Assembly (NCBI GenBank): GCA_020846875.1
Contig: JADLDB010000059.1
Location: forward strand, 62,001-126,000
DNA length: 64,000 nucleotides
Reading direction: 5' to 3'
Source of the DNA: Myxococcales bacterium
GTDB taxonomy: Bacteria > Myxococcota > Myxococcia > Myxococcales > Myxococcaceae
The position numbers were made by a program, and so were the translations under genes. This document shows positions 26,958 to 34,710 of this stretch, one piece after another. Below the pieces are notes generated by a model. That model did not search any database. It was not told the origin of the DNA and saw only the letters and a list, made by a program, of their open reading frames with translations. Positions within the stretch are counted from its first letter, which is position 1. Every line of letters starts with the position of its first letter.

Positions 26958-27551
26958 GTGCGGAAATTCGCCACGTTGCTGATCGCGCTGCTGCTCTCCA
27001 CCACCGCCGTCGCGGCGACCCCGTCGGAAGGTGTACCGCTCAAGGTCCGCCGCGGCTTCTTCACCGAAACCGACATCGGCGGGATCCTCACGGTCGGCGG
27101 CGACGACGGCTACTCCAACCTGCAGGTCTACCTGCAGCTTGGCCTCGGCTACCAGTTCGCCCTGAAGGAAGGGATGGGGATCATCCCGGTCGGCTTCCAC
27201 GTGGGCATCGGCGCCAACGCGGCGAACTGCCACGCGGGGAAGACGAACGGCGGCGTGTGCAACTCGTCGGACAACTTCACGATGACCTTCCTGTCCGTCT
27301 CCGCGGGCTACCTGCACCGCGTGGTGGAGCGGCTGTACCTGGGCGGGAAGATCATCGGCGGCTACACGCTGCTCGATCCCGAGCCGGTGGCGGGGGTGAA
27401 CGGCGGCGTCAATATCGGCGTGGCGGCCAGCCTGGAGTACGCCACCAACATGGATCACTTCTCCGTCGGCGTGGACGTGTCGTACCGGATCATCATCGGC
27501 CCGAACATCAACGTCCTCGCGTTCTTCCCGCGCGTTCAATACACGTTCTGA
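26958..27551 (+). CDS. gltH: Small outer-membrane beta-barrel, GltH/NfsH-like
   Basis: A 197-residue protein with a signal peptide (LLIALLLSTTAVAA) and about eight amphipathic strands ending in a terminal phenylalanine (FFPRVQYTF), typical of a small outer-membrane barrel. Strands include LQVYLQLGLGYQFAL and FLSVSAGYLHRVVERLYLGG. One cysteine pair (CHAGKTNGGVC) could form a surface-loop disulphide. It follows the gltG-like gene as gltH/nfsH do in Myxococcus. GTG start with GGGAGG Shine-Dalgarno. Probably transcribed from its own promoter. Family fit by position is stronger than by sequence. Confidence 0.72.
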   Translation: MRKFATLLIALLLSTTAVAATPSEGVPLKVRRGFFTETDIGGILTVGGDDGYSNLQVYLQLGLGYQFALKEGMGIIPVGFHVGIGANAANCHAGKTNGGVCNSSDNFTMTFLSVSAGYLHRVVERLYLGGKIIGGYTLLDPEPVAGVNGGVNIGVAASLEYATNMDHFSVGVDVSYRIIIGPNINVLAFFPRVQYTF

Positions 27552-27609
27552 TCGCGCTCCCTCCGTGGAGAGGGCGAGCGAGAGGGGCGTCTTCGGGCGG
27601 AGGTGCCTC

Positions 27610-28638
27610 ATGACGGATCGCTACGGCCTGAGTCGAGTCGTCGGCGAGCCCGGGGTGCTCCCGCAGCGCGCCAGGCAGCTCGATCCGAAGCTGCCCTTGC
27701 GCGACGGCGAGCTGCTCATCGACGTGGAGAGCCTGAACATCGACGCGGCGTCCTTCAAGCAGCTGAAAGACGCGGCGGGCGGCGATCCGCAGAAGATCAT
27801 CGCCGCGGTGCGGGAGATCGTCGCCGCGCGCGGGAAGATGCAGAACCCGGTCACCGGCTCGGGGGGCATGTTGATCGGCCGGGTGCGGGAGAGCTCGAAG
27901 TCCCACCCGGCGCACGGCACGCTGAGGCCCGGCGATCGGCTCGCCACGCTGGTGAGCCTCACGCTGACGCCGCTGGTCATCGACGAGGTGGTGGGGATCA
28001 AGCCGGAAATCGACCGCCTCGACGTGAGGGGTCACGCGATCCTTTTTCCGTCGGGGATCTACGCGAAGCTGCCGGAGGATCTCCCCGAGAAGCTGGCCCT
28101 GGCGGCGCTGGACGTGGCCGGCGCGCCGGCGCTGGTGGCCCGGCACGTGAAACCGGGGATGACGGTGCTGATGCTGGGGGCTGGGAAGTCGGGCGCGCTG
28201 TGCCTGGCGCAGGCGCGCGACGCGATGGCGGGGAAGGGGAAGCTGTTCGCCTTCGACATCTCGCAGCCCGCGCTGGACATGCTCAGGCGCCTTGGGCTCT
28301 GCGACGAGGCGATCCAGGGCGACGCCACCAACGGGGTGGCGGTGATGGAGGCGGTGCTGGCGAAGACGGGCGGGGCGCTGCCGGAGCTCGTCGTCAACTG
28401 CGCGTCGGTGCCCAACACCGAGATGGCGGCGGTCCTCTCGGTGCGCGAGGGAGGGACGGTGATCTTCTTCTCCATGGCCACCAGCTTCTCCGCGGCGGCG
28501 CTGGGGGCGGAGGGCGTGGGGAAGGACGTGACGATGGTGATCGGCAACGGCTACGTGCCCGGGCACGCGGAGCTGACGCTCGAGCTGCTCCGCCGGCACG
28601 AGGGGCTGCGGCAGGCCTTCGCCGAGCGCTACGCGTGA
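27610..28638 (+). CDS. kdd: L-erythro-3,5-diaminohexanoate dehydrogenase
   Basis: A 342-residue oxidative deaminase that turns 3,5-diaminohexanoate into 5-amino-3-oxohexanoate and ammonia with NAD(P), the step between KamDE and Kce. The N-terminal half carries Kdd signatures LLIDVESLNIDAASFKQL and NPVTGSGGMLIGRV. The Rossmann part has MLGAGKSGALCLAQARD and FDISQPALDMLRRLG. The start at 27610 follows GGAGG; an earlier in-frame ATG at 27565 adds residues unlike the family. Its stop overlaps the GTG of a small membrane-protein gene. Although 24 kb from the kam operon, it supplies exactly the missing activity. Confidence 0.93.
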   Translation: MTDRYGLSRVVGEPGVLPQRARQLDPKLPLRDGELLIDVESLNIDAASFKQLKDAAGGDPQKIIAAVREIVAARGKMQNPVTGSGGMLIGRVRESSKSHPAHGTLRPGDRLATLVSLTLTPLVIDEVVGIKPEIDRLDVRGHAILFPSGIYAKLPEDLPEKLALAALDVAGAPALVARHVKPGMTVLMLGAGKSGALCLAQARDAMAGKGKLFAFDISQPALDMLRRLGLCDEAIQGDATNGVAVMEAVLAKTGGALPELVVNCASVPNTEMAAVLSVREGGTVIFFSMATSFSAAALGAEGVGKDVTMVIGNGYVPGHAELTLELLRRHEGLRQAFAERYA

Positions 28639-28982
28639 GCGACGCCCAGCCGGACTGGGCGCGCGAGGCACAGGCGCTCCAGCGTGACGGCTACACGGCG
28701 GCGGTGGTGGCGCGGAAGCTGATCGAGCTCCACGGCGTGCCGCGCGAGCAGGCCGAGGCCGTCGTCGGGAGGCTGTACGGCACGCGGGTCGACGCGTACG
28801 CGGGCGAGCAGGCCGGGCCGAAGATCCTCGGGATCGCGCTGGTGCTCATCGGGCTCGCCGGAGCCGCGTACTTCTTCCGTGAAGTCGGCGCGCGGACCTC
28901 GGGACGGATCCTCTTCGTGTACTTTGCGCTGGCCGCCTCGGTGGCGCAGGGGATCCGCCTGGTCGTCTCCAGGCGGCCCTGA
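28635..28982 (+). CDS. Small two-helix membrane protein
   Basis: About 115 residues, not recognised. The soluble N-terminal half (ALQRDGYTAAVVARKLIELHG) resembles a short helical domain seen in other small membrane proteins. Two membrane helices follow (ILGIALVLIGLAGAAYFF and ILFVYFALAASVAQGI). The start is the GTG that overlaps the kdd stop (GTGA), so it is translationally coupled to kdd. A link to lysine use is possible but nothing in the protein shows it. Confidence 0.75.
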   Translation: MSDAQPDWAREAQALQRDGYTAAVVARKLIELHGVPREQAEAVVGRLYGTRVDAYAGEQAGPKILGIALVLIGLAGAAYFFREVGARTSGRILFVYFALAASVAQGIRLVVSRRP

Positions 28983-29162
28983 GGCGAGGCGCATCCTGCC
29001 GCTCAGGGCGGCACGGGCCCACGCGCCGGGAGGCCGGCCGGCCCAGAGCGACGCGGCCCAGGCGCAGCGATCAACCGGCGGAGGATCGCTCGGGAGGTGG
29101 CGCTCGACGAAGGCCTGCGCTCGCGCTCAAGCGGACGAGCTGCTCGATCTCGCAGCCCAGCG

Positions 29163-29564
29163 TCACAGGTAGAAGCGATCGACCACGCCCGCGGTCCGCT
29201 GGAGGATCGACGTCCAGCCGATGAGCGCGTCCACCCGCGGCTCCACGTCTGGCGGCGTCAACCCCACCGCCGCCATCGAGCCCGAGCAGGCGAACACCGT
29301 TCCCAGCCCCGAGTCGCGAACGACATCGAGCAACTGCCGCGCCGTCGGCACGCCGCGCAGCTCCATGGTGGCGTTGACGTCGTCGCGCTCCAGATCCGGC
29401 TCATCCAACTGGCCCCGCACCAGCCGCTCCAGCGCCCACCAGAAGAAGTAGAGCTCCGCGCGCCGGCCCATCGACACCGCCGCCGCCGCGATCGCCAGCC
29501 CCTGGTGCACCACGTCGTACTCCCCGCGGTGCAGAAAAATGACGACCGGGCCGGCCTCCGCCAT
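29163..29564 (-). CDS. DsrE/DsrF-like family protein
   Basis: A 133-residue soluble protein with the alpha/beta DsrE fold: an early strand (VVIFLHRGEYDVVHQGLAIA), then AVSMGRRAELYFFWWAL, and a late VFACSGSMAAVGLTPPDV in which the cysteine sits at the position used for sulphur relay in some DsrE proteins. It probably takes part in sulphur handling or is a small regulatory protein. No dsr, tus or rhodanese genes are near. It is divergent from fni with 128 bases between them, and the 180-base gap on its other side holds nothing I can identify. Confidence 0.75.
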   Translation of the reverse strand: MAEAGPVVIFLHRGEYDVVHQGLAIAAAAVSMGRRAELYFFWWALERLVRGQLDEPDLERDDVNATMELRGVPTARQLLDVVRDSGLGTVFACSGSMAAVGLTPPDVEPRVDALIGWTSILQRTAGVVDRFYL

Positions 29565-29645
29565 GCCGACCTTCTACGGCGGATTTCGACGACTTGCGTT
29601 ACCCATTCGACCGCTGGATGACATTTGTAAGTGAATTCGAGTGTT

Positions 29646-29677
29646 TACAGGTGGAATTGGCGAAGGCTTTGCCTGTA
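29646..29677. promoter_or_regulatory. Inverted repeat upstream of fni
   Basis: TACAGG (29646-29651) and CCTGTA (29672-29677) form a 6-bp inverted repeat with 20 bases between arms, ending 15 bases before the fni ATG. Locally the sequence is much less GC-rich than its surroundings. It could be an operator or a cruciform; no regulator can be named. Confidence 0.35.
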
Positions 29678-29692
29678 GAGAGAGCGCCGCTG

Positions 29693-30763
29693 ATGCCGGA
29701 CGACACGACAGCCCGTCGCAAGGACGCCCACCTGGATCTCTGCGCCACGGAGGAGGTCGCGCCGAAGGAGAACTCCACCCTCCTCGAGTGCGTGCGGCTG
29801 GTCCACTGCGCCATGCCGGAGCTGTCGGCGGACGAGATCGACTTGTCCACCCCCCTCTTCGGGAAGACGCTCAAGGCGCCGCTGCTGGTGACGGGGATGA
29901 CGGGGGGCACGGAGCGCGCCGGCGAGGTGAACAAGCAGTTGGCCGGCGTCGCCGAGGAGTTCGGCCTGGCCTTCGGAGTGGGCAGCCAGCGCGCCATGGC
30001 CGAGCGGCCGGAGCTGCTCGGGACCTTCGCGGTGCGCGACGTGGCGCCCTCCACCGTGCTGATCGGCAACCTCGGCGTGGTGCAGGCCGCGAGGATGGGC
30101 TTGGGCGCGGTGCAGAAGCTGACCGACTCTCTGGGCGCCGACGCGCTGGCGGTGCACCTGAACCCGGGCCAGGAGCTCACCCAGCCCGAGGGCGATCGCG
30201 ACTTCCGCAAGGGCTACGCGACGATCCAGGCGCTCGCGAAGCACTACGGCGACCGGCTGCTGGTGAAGGAGACCGGCTGTGGGATCTCTCCCGAGGTGGC
30301 GCGACGGCTGGTGGAGTGCGGGGTGAAGCACCTCGACGTGTCGGGCCTGGGCGGCACCTCCTGGGTGCGCGTCGAGCAGCTGCGGGCGAAGGGCGCGGCG
30401 GAGGAAGTGGGCGCGCAGTTCTCCAACTGGGGCATTCCCACGGCCGCCGCGGTGGCCTCGGTGCGCCGCGCGGTGGGCCCGCAGGTGAAGGTGATCGCCT
30501 CCGGTGGCTTGAGGACGGGGCTGGACGTCGCGAAGGCCCTGGCGCTCGGCGCCGATCTGGGGGGCATGGCGTTGCCGCTGTTCCGGGCACAGCAGCAGGG
30601 GGGAGTGCAGGCCGTGCGCGAGGCGGTGGCTGTGATCGTCACCGCGCTCCGGCAGGCGCTGGTCTTGACGGGGGTGAGGCGCGCGTCGGAGCTTCGCGTG
30701 CGCCCTCAGGTGATCACTGGGGAACTGAAGGACTGGCTTTCGGCGCTCGAAGGCCGGGCATGA
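29693..30763 (+). CDS. fni: Isopentenyl-diphosphate isomerase type 2
   Basis: FMN- and NADPH-dependent IDI-2, 356 residues, interconverting isopentenyl and dimethylallyl diphosphate. Conserved parts include TTARRKDAHLDLC at the N-terminus, VTGMTGGTERAGEVN, GVGSQRAM, HLNPGQE, VKETGCGIS, SGLGGTSW, and the FMN-phosphate loop IASGGLRTGLDVAKALALGA. The ATG at 29693 gives the normal family start; earlier in-frame ATGs add a non-matching 33-residue tail. First gene of a four-gene mevalonate cluster, with mvaA starting 24 bases after its stop. An inverted repeat upstream may carry its regulation. Confidence 0.95.
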   Translation: MPDDTTARRKDAHLDLCATEEVAPKENSTLLECVRLVHCAMPELSADEIDLSTPLFGKTLKAPLLVTGMTGGTERAGEVNKQLAGVAEEFGLAFGVGSQRAMAERPELLGTFAVRDVAPSTVLIGNLGVVQAARMGLGAVQKLTDSLGADALAVHLNPGQELTQPEGDRDFRKGYATIQALAKHYGDRLLVKETGCGISPEVARRLVECGVKHLDVSGLGGTSWVRVEQLRAKGAAEEVGAQFSNWGIPTAAAVASVRRAVGPQVKVIASGGLRTGLDVAKALALGADLGGMALPLFRAQQQGGVQAVREAVAVIVTALRQALVLTGVRRASELRVRPQVITGELKDWLSALEGRA

Positions 30764-30787
30764 AGCACCGCGAGGGACAGAGCCGTC

Positions 30788-32113
30788 ATGGGTGAAAACT
30801 ACACGTCGAGGTTGGCCGGGTTTCACAAGCTGCCGCTGGCGGATCGCCTGGGGACCGTGTCGCGCACCACGCGCCTGTCCGCGGACGAGGTGGGCGCGCT
30901 GCGCGGCGGGGGCCTGTCCATGGAGACGGCCAACCAGATGATCGAGAACGCCATCGGCATCTTCGAGATGCCGCTGGGGCTGGGCCTCAACCTCCAGGTG
31001 AACGGGCGCGACTACATCGTCCCCATGGCGGTGGAGGAGCCTTCCGTCATCGCCGCGGTCAGCTTCGCCGCGAAGATCGTCCGCGAGGGCGGGGGCTTCA
31101 CCGCCGAGGCCGATGATCCGGTGATGATCGGCCAGGTGCAGGTGACCGGCTTTGGGGACGCCGGCGCGGCCACCCAGGCGCTCGTCGCGCACAAGGAGCA
31201 GATCCTCGCGCTGGCCAACAGCTTCCACCCGTCCATGACGGCCCGCGGGGGAGGCGCGAGGGACATCGAGGTGCGCGTGCTGCCTCCGCCCGAGGGGCCG
31301 CGGGGTGAGCCGATCCTCGTGGTGCACCTCCTGGTGGACACCCAGGAGGCGATGGGCGCCAACCTGATCAACACCATGGCCGAAGGGGTGGCCCCGCTGG
31401 TGGAGCAGTTGACCGGCGGCAAGGTGTTCCTGCGGATCCTCTCCAACCTGGCCGATCGCCGGCTGGCGCGCGCGTCCTGCCGGATCCCGGTGAAGGCCCT
31501 GGCGGACTTCGACATGTCCGGCGAGTCGATCGCCGAGGGGATCGTCCAGGCCAGCCGCTTCGCGCAGGCGGATCCGTACCGCGCGGCGACGCACAACAAA
31601 GGCGTGATGAACGGCGTCGACGCGGTGGCCATCGCCACCGGGCAGGACTGGCGCGCGATCGAGGCGGGGGCCCACGCGTTTGCCTGCCGCGACGGCCAGT
31701 ACCGGCCCTTGTCCACCTGGACGCTGGAGGAAGGCCACCTGGTGGGGCGGATCGAGCTCCCGCTGGCGCTGGGCACGGTGGGCGGGCCGATCAAGATCCA
31801 CTCCCAGGTCCAGGCCGCCTTGAAGCTCTTGCGCGTGCAGTCGGCGCGCGAGCTGTCGATGGTGATGGCCGCGGTGGGGCTGGCGCAGAACTTCGCCGCG
31901 GTCCGGGCGCTGGGCTCCGTGGGCATCCAGAAGGGGCACATGGCGCTGCACGCGCGCTGCGTGGCCGTCACCGCCGGCGCTCGCGGCCACTGGGTGGAGA
32001 TGGTCGCCAACGCCCTGGTGCAGGCCGGCCATGTCAAGGTGGACAAGGCCAGGGAGATCCTCGCCGTGCTGATGAGCGAGTCACGCACCGAGGTCGCGCC
32101 GACCACCACCTGA
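30788..32113 (+). CDS. mvaA: Hydroxymethylglutaryl-CoA reductase (class II)
   Basis: A 441-residue HMG-CoA reductase of the bacterial class II type, without a membrane anchor. Catalytic residues are visible: Glu83/84 in VPMAVEEPSVIAA, Lys271 in THNKGVMNGVDAV, Asp287 in ATGQDWRAIEAGAHA, and the His of GHMALHAR at 384-388. Class II enzymes often use NADH and may run in the degradative direction, but here the neighbours fni, mevalonate kinase and mvaD show biosynthesis. It forms mevalonate from HMG-CoA in the cytoplasm. A 200-base gap follows, in which I see no convincing gene. Confidence 0.96.
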   Translation: MGENYTSRLAGFHKLPLADRLGTVSRTTRLSADEVGALRGGGLSMETANQMIENAIGIFEMPLGLGLNLQVNGRDYIVPMAVEEPSVIAAVSFAAKIVREGGGFTAEADDPVMIGQVQVTGFGDAGAATQALVAHKEQILALANSFHPSMTARGGGARDIEVRVLPPPEGPRGEPILVVHLLVDTQEAMGANLINTMAEGVAPLVEQLTGGKVFLRILSNLADRRLARASCRIPVKALADFDMSGESIAEGIVQASRFAQADPYRAATHNKGVMNGVDAVAIATGQDWRAIEAGAHAFACRDGQYRPLSTWTLEEGHLVGRIELPLALGTVGGPIKIHSQVQAALKLLRVQSARELSMVMAAVGLAQNFAAVRALGSVGIQKGHMALHARCVAVTAGARGHWVEMVANALVQAGHVKVDKAREILAVLMSESRTEVAPTTT

Positions 32114-32315
32114 CGTGGGAAGGAAGAGGCAGCGCGATCGACCATGAAGCCGTGGACGTCGGGACGCCGCGCAGGGGGTGCCTCCTCTACCTGCGCAGCC
32201 AACGGCTCTGCGACGAGGACGGCCAGGGCGCCGCGCACCGCCGCGAGGAGGAAGTTCTCCGATCCACGCGCGTGGGTGGTAGAGGCGCGCCGATGATCGA
32301 GCGAGGCGCGACGCC

Positions 32316-33224
32316 ATGAGCATCCGCATCACCGCCTTCGGGCCGGGGAAGATCATCCTCCTGGGAGAGCACGGCGTGGTGTACGGCCACCCCGCGCTGG
32401 CGGCCTCCATCTCTCGCGGCGTGCGCGCCTGGGGAGAGCCGTCGGATGTGCCGCAGCTGGAGCTCCCGGAAGGGTTGTCCGACGCCCACCGCGACGCCCT
32501 GGAGCGCGCCTTCGTCCGCGCCACGAAGAAGGCCGGCCACCCCAACGTGTCGGTGCACCTCGAGTCGCAGCTGCCGCTGTCGATGGGGCTGGGGAGTTCC
32601 GGCGCGCTGGCGGTGGCGGTGTCGCGGGTGCTGCTCGAGGCGAAGCACGCCCGGCCGGCCACGCCGAAGCAGGTGGAGGCGCTGGCCTTCGAGATGGAGA
32701 AGGAGTTCCACGGCACGCCGTCCGGCGTCGATCACACCACCAGCGCGCGGGGCACGATGATCGTCTTCCGCAAGGGGCAGGTGCGCGAGGTGACGGCGAA
32801 GAAGCCGGTGAAGGTGCTGGTGGCGCTGGTGGGGCCCCGCGCGGGCACGAAGGTGACGGTGGGGGCCTTGAGGGAGCGGCAGGCGCAGTGGCCCGCGCGC
32901 TACCGGCGCCTCTTCCAGGAGATCGGCCGGCTGGTGGGGGAGGGCGCGAAGGCCGCGGCGGCGGGGGATCTGCCGGCCCTGGGCGACGTGATGAACCTGA
33001 ACCAGGGCCTGCTGAACGCGCTGGGCCTGTCCAGCCCGCGCCTGGAGGACATGGTGTTCCGCCTGCGGGCCACCGGCGCCCTGGGGGCCAAGCTGACCGG
33101 GGCCGGAGGAGACGGCGGGGCGGTGATCGGCCTGTTCCCCGAGCCCGAGGTGGCGCTGGTGCGCCTGCGCCGGGAAGGCATCGACTGCTTCGCCAGCCAA
33201 CTGGCCGGACCGAGGGCCCTGTGA
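32316..33224 (+). CDS. mvk: Mevalonate kinase
   Basis: A 302-residue GHMP kinase that phosphorylates mevalonate at C5. The N-terminal FGPGKIILLGEHGVVYGHPA is the mevalonate-kinase signature, followed by the ATP-binding LPLSMGLGSSGALAVAVS, the catalytic-Asp region GTPSGVDHTTSARG, and the C-terminal AKLTGAGGDGGAVIGL. Length is typical for bacterial and archaeal forms. The stop overlaps mvaD by four bases (GTGA). It is less likely to be phosphomevalonate kinase, because the HGVVYG and GVDHTTS motifs are those of mevalonate kinase. Confidence 0.92.
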   Translation: MSIRITAFGPGKIILLGEHGVVYGHPALAASISRGVRAWGEPSDVPQLELPEGLSDAHRDALERAFVRATKKAGHPNVSVHLESQLPLSMGLGSSGALAVAVSRVLLEAKHARPATPKQVEALAFEMEKEFHGTPSGVDHTTSARGTMIVFRKGQVREVTAKKPVKVLVALVGPRAGTKVTVGALRERQAQWPARYRRLFQEIGRLVGEGAKAAAAGDLPALGDVMNLNQGLLNALGLSSPRLEDMVFRLRATGALGAKLTGAGGDGGAVIGLFPEPEVALVRLRREGIDCFASQLAGPRAL

Positions 33225-34225
33225 AAGCCACCGCTGTCGCTCATCCGAACATCGCGTTGGTGAAGTACTGGGGCAAGCGCGACGAGAGGCTGATCCTCCC
33301 GCACCAGTCGAGCCTCTCGGTGACGCTGGGGCCCCTGTCCGTCACCACCACGGTGGAGTTCTCCGTCGAGAGGGGCGAGGACTTCGTGGAGCTGAACGGA
33401 CGGGTGGCCGAGGGCACGGAGCGCAAGCGGGTGGTGGAGGCGCTGAAGCTCGTGCGCGCTGACGCGAAGCAGGCGCTCAAGGCGAAGCTGGGCGCGGCGC
33501 GGATGGTGTCGAAGGGTGACTTTCCGGCCTCGGCGGGGCTGGCGTCGAGCGCGGCAGCCTTCGCGGCGCTGGCGGTGGCGGCGCGGGCGGCGGCGGGCTT
33601 TGCGCGCGACGTGAAGGCGGAGTCGATCCTCGCGCGGCGAGGCAGCGGCTCGGCCAGCCGGAGCATCGAAGGCGGCTTCGTCAGGTGGAACCGGGGCCGC
33701 CGGCCCGACGGGAAGGACAGCTTCGCCGAGCAGCTCTTCGACGAGGCGCACTGGCCGGACCTGCGGCTGTTGGTGGGGATGGTGAGCCGCGAGGAGAAGG
33801 AAGTGAAGTCGCGCGACGGCATGCGCTCGACGGTTGACACGTCGCCGTACTACCCGGCCTGGGCGAAGGACGCGGAGGTGGAGGTCAAGGGGATCGTCCG
33901 TCACCTCGAGCGGCGCGATCTGGAGGCGGTGGGGGAGACGGCCGAGCGCAACGCCTGGCGCATGCACGCCACCGCGCTGGGGGCCAATCCGCCGCTCTGC
34001 TACCTGAAGCCGGAGACGCTGGGCGTCATCCAGGCCTGCCGGGAGCTGCGCCGGCAGGGCGTGGGCGTGTGGTTCACCCTCGACGCGGGCCCCAACCCGG
34101 TGCTGCTCACCAGCGCGAAGGACGAAGAGCGGGCCGCGGAGCTGGTGCGCGCCCACGGTGCCTCGGAGGTCGTCCGCTGCCATCCGGGCGGCGACGCGCG
34201 CCTCGTCGCGCAGCACCTGAGCTGA
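33221..34225 (+). CDS. mvaD: Diphosphomevalonate decarboxylase
   Basis: A 334-residue GHMP-superfamily enzyme that decarboxylates mevalonate diphosphate to isopentenyl diphosphate. The start VKATAVAHPNIALVKYWGKR is diagnostic, followed by ASAGLASSAAAFAALAVA, RRGSGSASRSIEGGFVRW and DGMRSTVDTSPYY. GTG start coupled to the mevalonate-kinase stop. The presence of mvaD implies the classical route through mevalonate diphosphate and so requires a phosphomevalonate kinase, which I do not find in this window. The gene ends 11 bases from the convergent PilZ-like gene. Confidence 0.94.
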   Translation: MKATAVAHPNIALVKYWGKRDERLILPHQSSLSVTLGPLSVTTTVEFSVERGEDFVELNGRVAEGTERKRVVEALKLVRADAKQALKAKLGAARMVSKGDFPASAGLASSAAAFAALAVAARAAAGFARDVKAESILARRGSGSASRSIEGGFVRWNRGRRPDGKDSFAEQLFDEAHWPDLRLLVGMVSREEKEVKSRDGMRSTVDTSPYYPAWAKDAEVEVKGIVRHLERRDLEAVGETAERNAWRMHATALGANPPLCYLKPETLGVIQACRELRRQGVGVWFTLDAGPNPVLLTSAKDEERAAELVRAHGASEVVRCHPGGDARLVAQHLS

Positions 34226-34236
34226 TCGTCTCCTCG

Positions 34237-34710
34237 TCAGCGGCGGCGCACGTTCGGCGGCACCGAGAACGGCTCGCGCAGCAGCAGCGCGCGCTGCAGC
34301 AGCACCTGTTGCTCAGGCAGCAGCTCGAGGCGGACCCCCATGCCCGGCCGGTGCCGCAAGGACGCCCGCGGCACGTCCAGCACCCAGTCCACGTCGCCCG
34401 CCACGGTCATCGTTTCTCCCCACGGGAGCTCGATGTCCAGGTTGACGGGGGCCCCGAGGCCTCCGGGAGCGGCGGTCACCACGAAGACGCCTCTCACGGC
34501 GTCGTCCGCCGCCAGGTAGAGCTGGTGCTCGGACAGGACGTCCAGCCGGACCACCACGTGGCCCGCCGCCGACATCACGCTCAGCGCCGCCGCCTCGATG
34601 TACCGAGCGATCGACGGCCGGCTCACGTAGAAGCCGCTGGGGCTGCTCCCAAGGCCGCTCGGGGAGCTCCAGAATCCGCCGGGGCCGGGCAGCTCTTTCT
34701 CGCCCGCCAC
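34237..34710 (-). CDS. PilZ-like domain protein
   Basis: A 157-residue soluble protein whose C-terminal part (VNLDIELPWGETMTVAGDVDW, PGMGVRLELLPEQQVLLQ) has the strand pattern of PilZ domains. The N-terminal RxxxR and the D/NxSxxG c-di-GMP-binding motifs are not clearly visible, so it may be a non-binding PilZ. A Pro/Gly/Ser-rich tail precedes the domain. GTG start overlapping the preceding stop by one base. Last gene of a unit with a pilin-like gene and a repetitive secreted protein, so an envelope or pilus-linked role is plausible. Confidence 0.65.
   Translation of the reverse strand: MAGEKELPGPGGFWSSPSGLGSSPSGFYVSRPSIARYIEAAALSVMSAAGHVVVRLDVLSEHQLYLAADDAVRGVFVVTAAPGGLGAPVNLDIELPWGETMTVAGDVDWVLDVPRASLRHRPGMGVRLELLPEQQVLLQRALLLREPFSVPPNVRRR

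Noticed and set aside
28983-29162. tRNA or small RNA in the gap between the small membrane protein and DsrE
   Set aside because: No T-arm GTTCGAAT-like sequence, CCA end or cloverleaf was found by eye, and nothing else stands out.
32114-32315. Possible 50-codon gene between mvaA and mevalonate kinase
   Set aside because: An ATG-started frame exists, but it has no ribosome-binding site of note and no recognisable sequence, and the composition is that of random high-GC frames.
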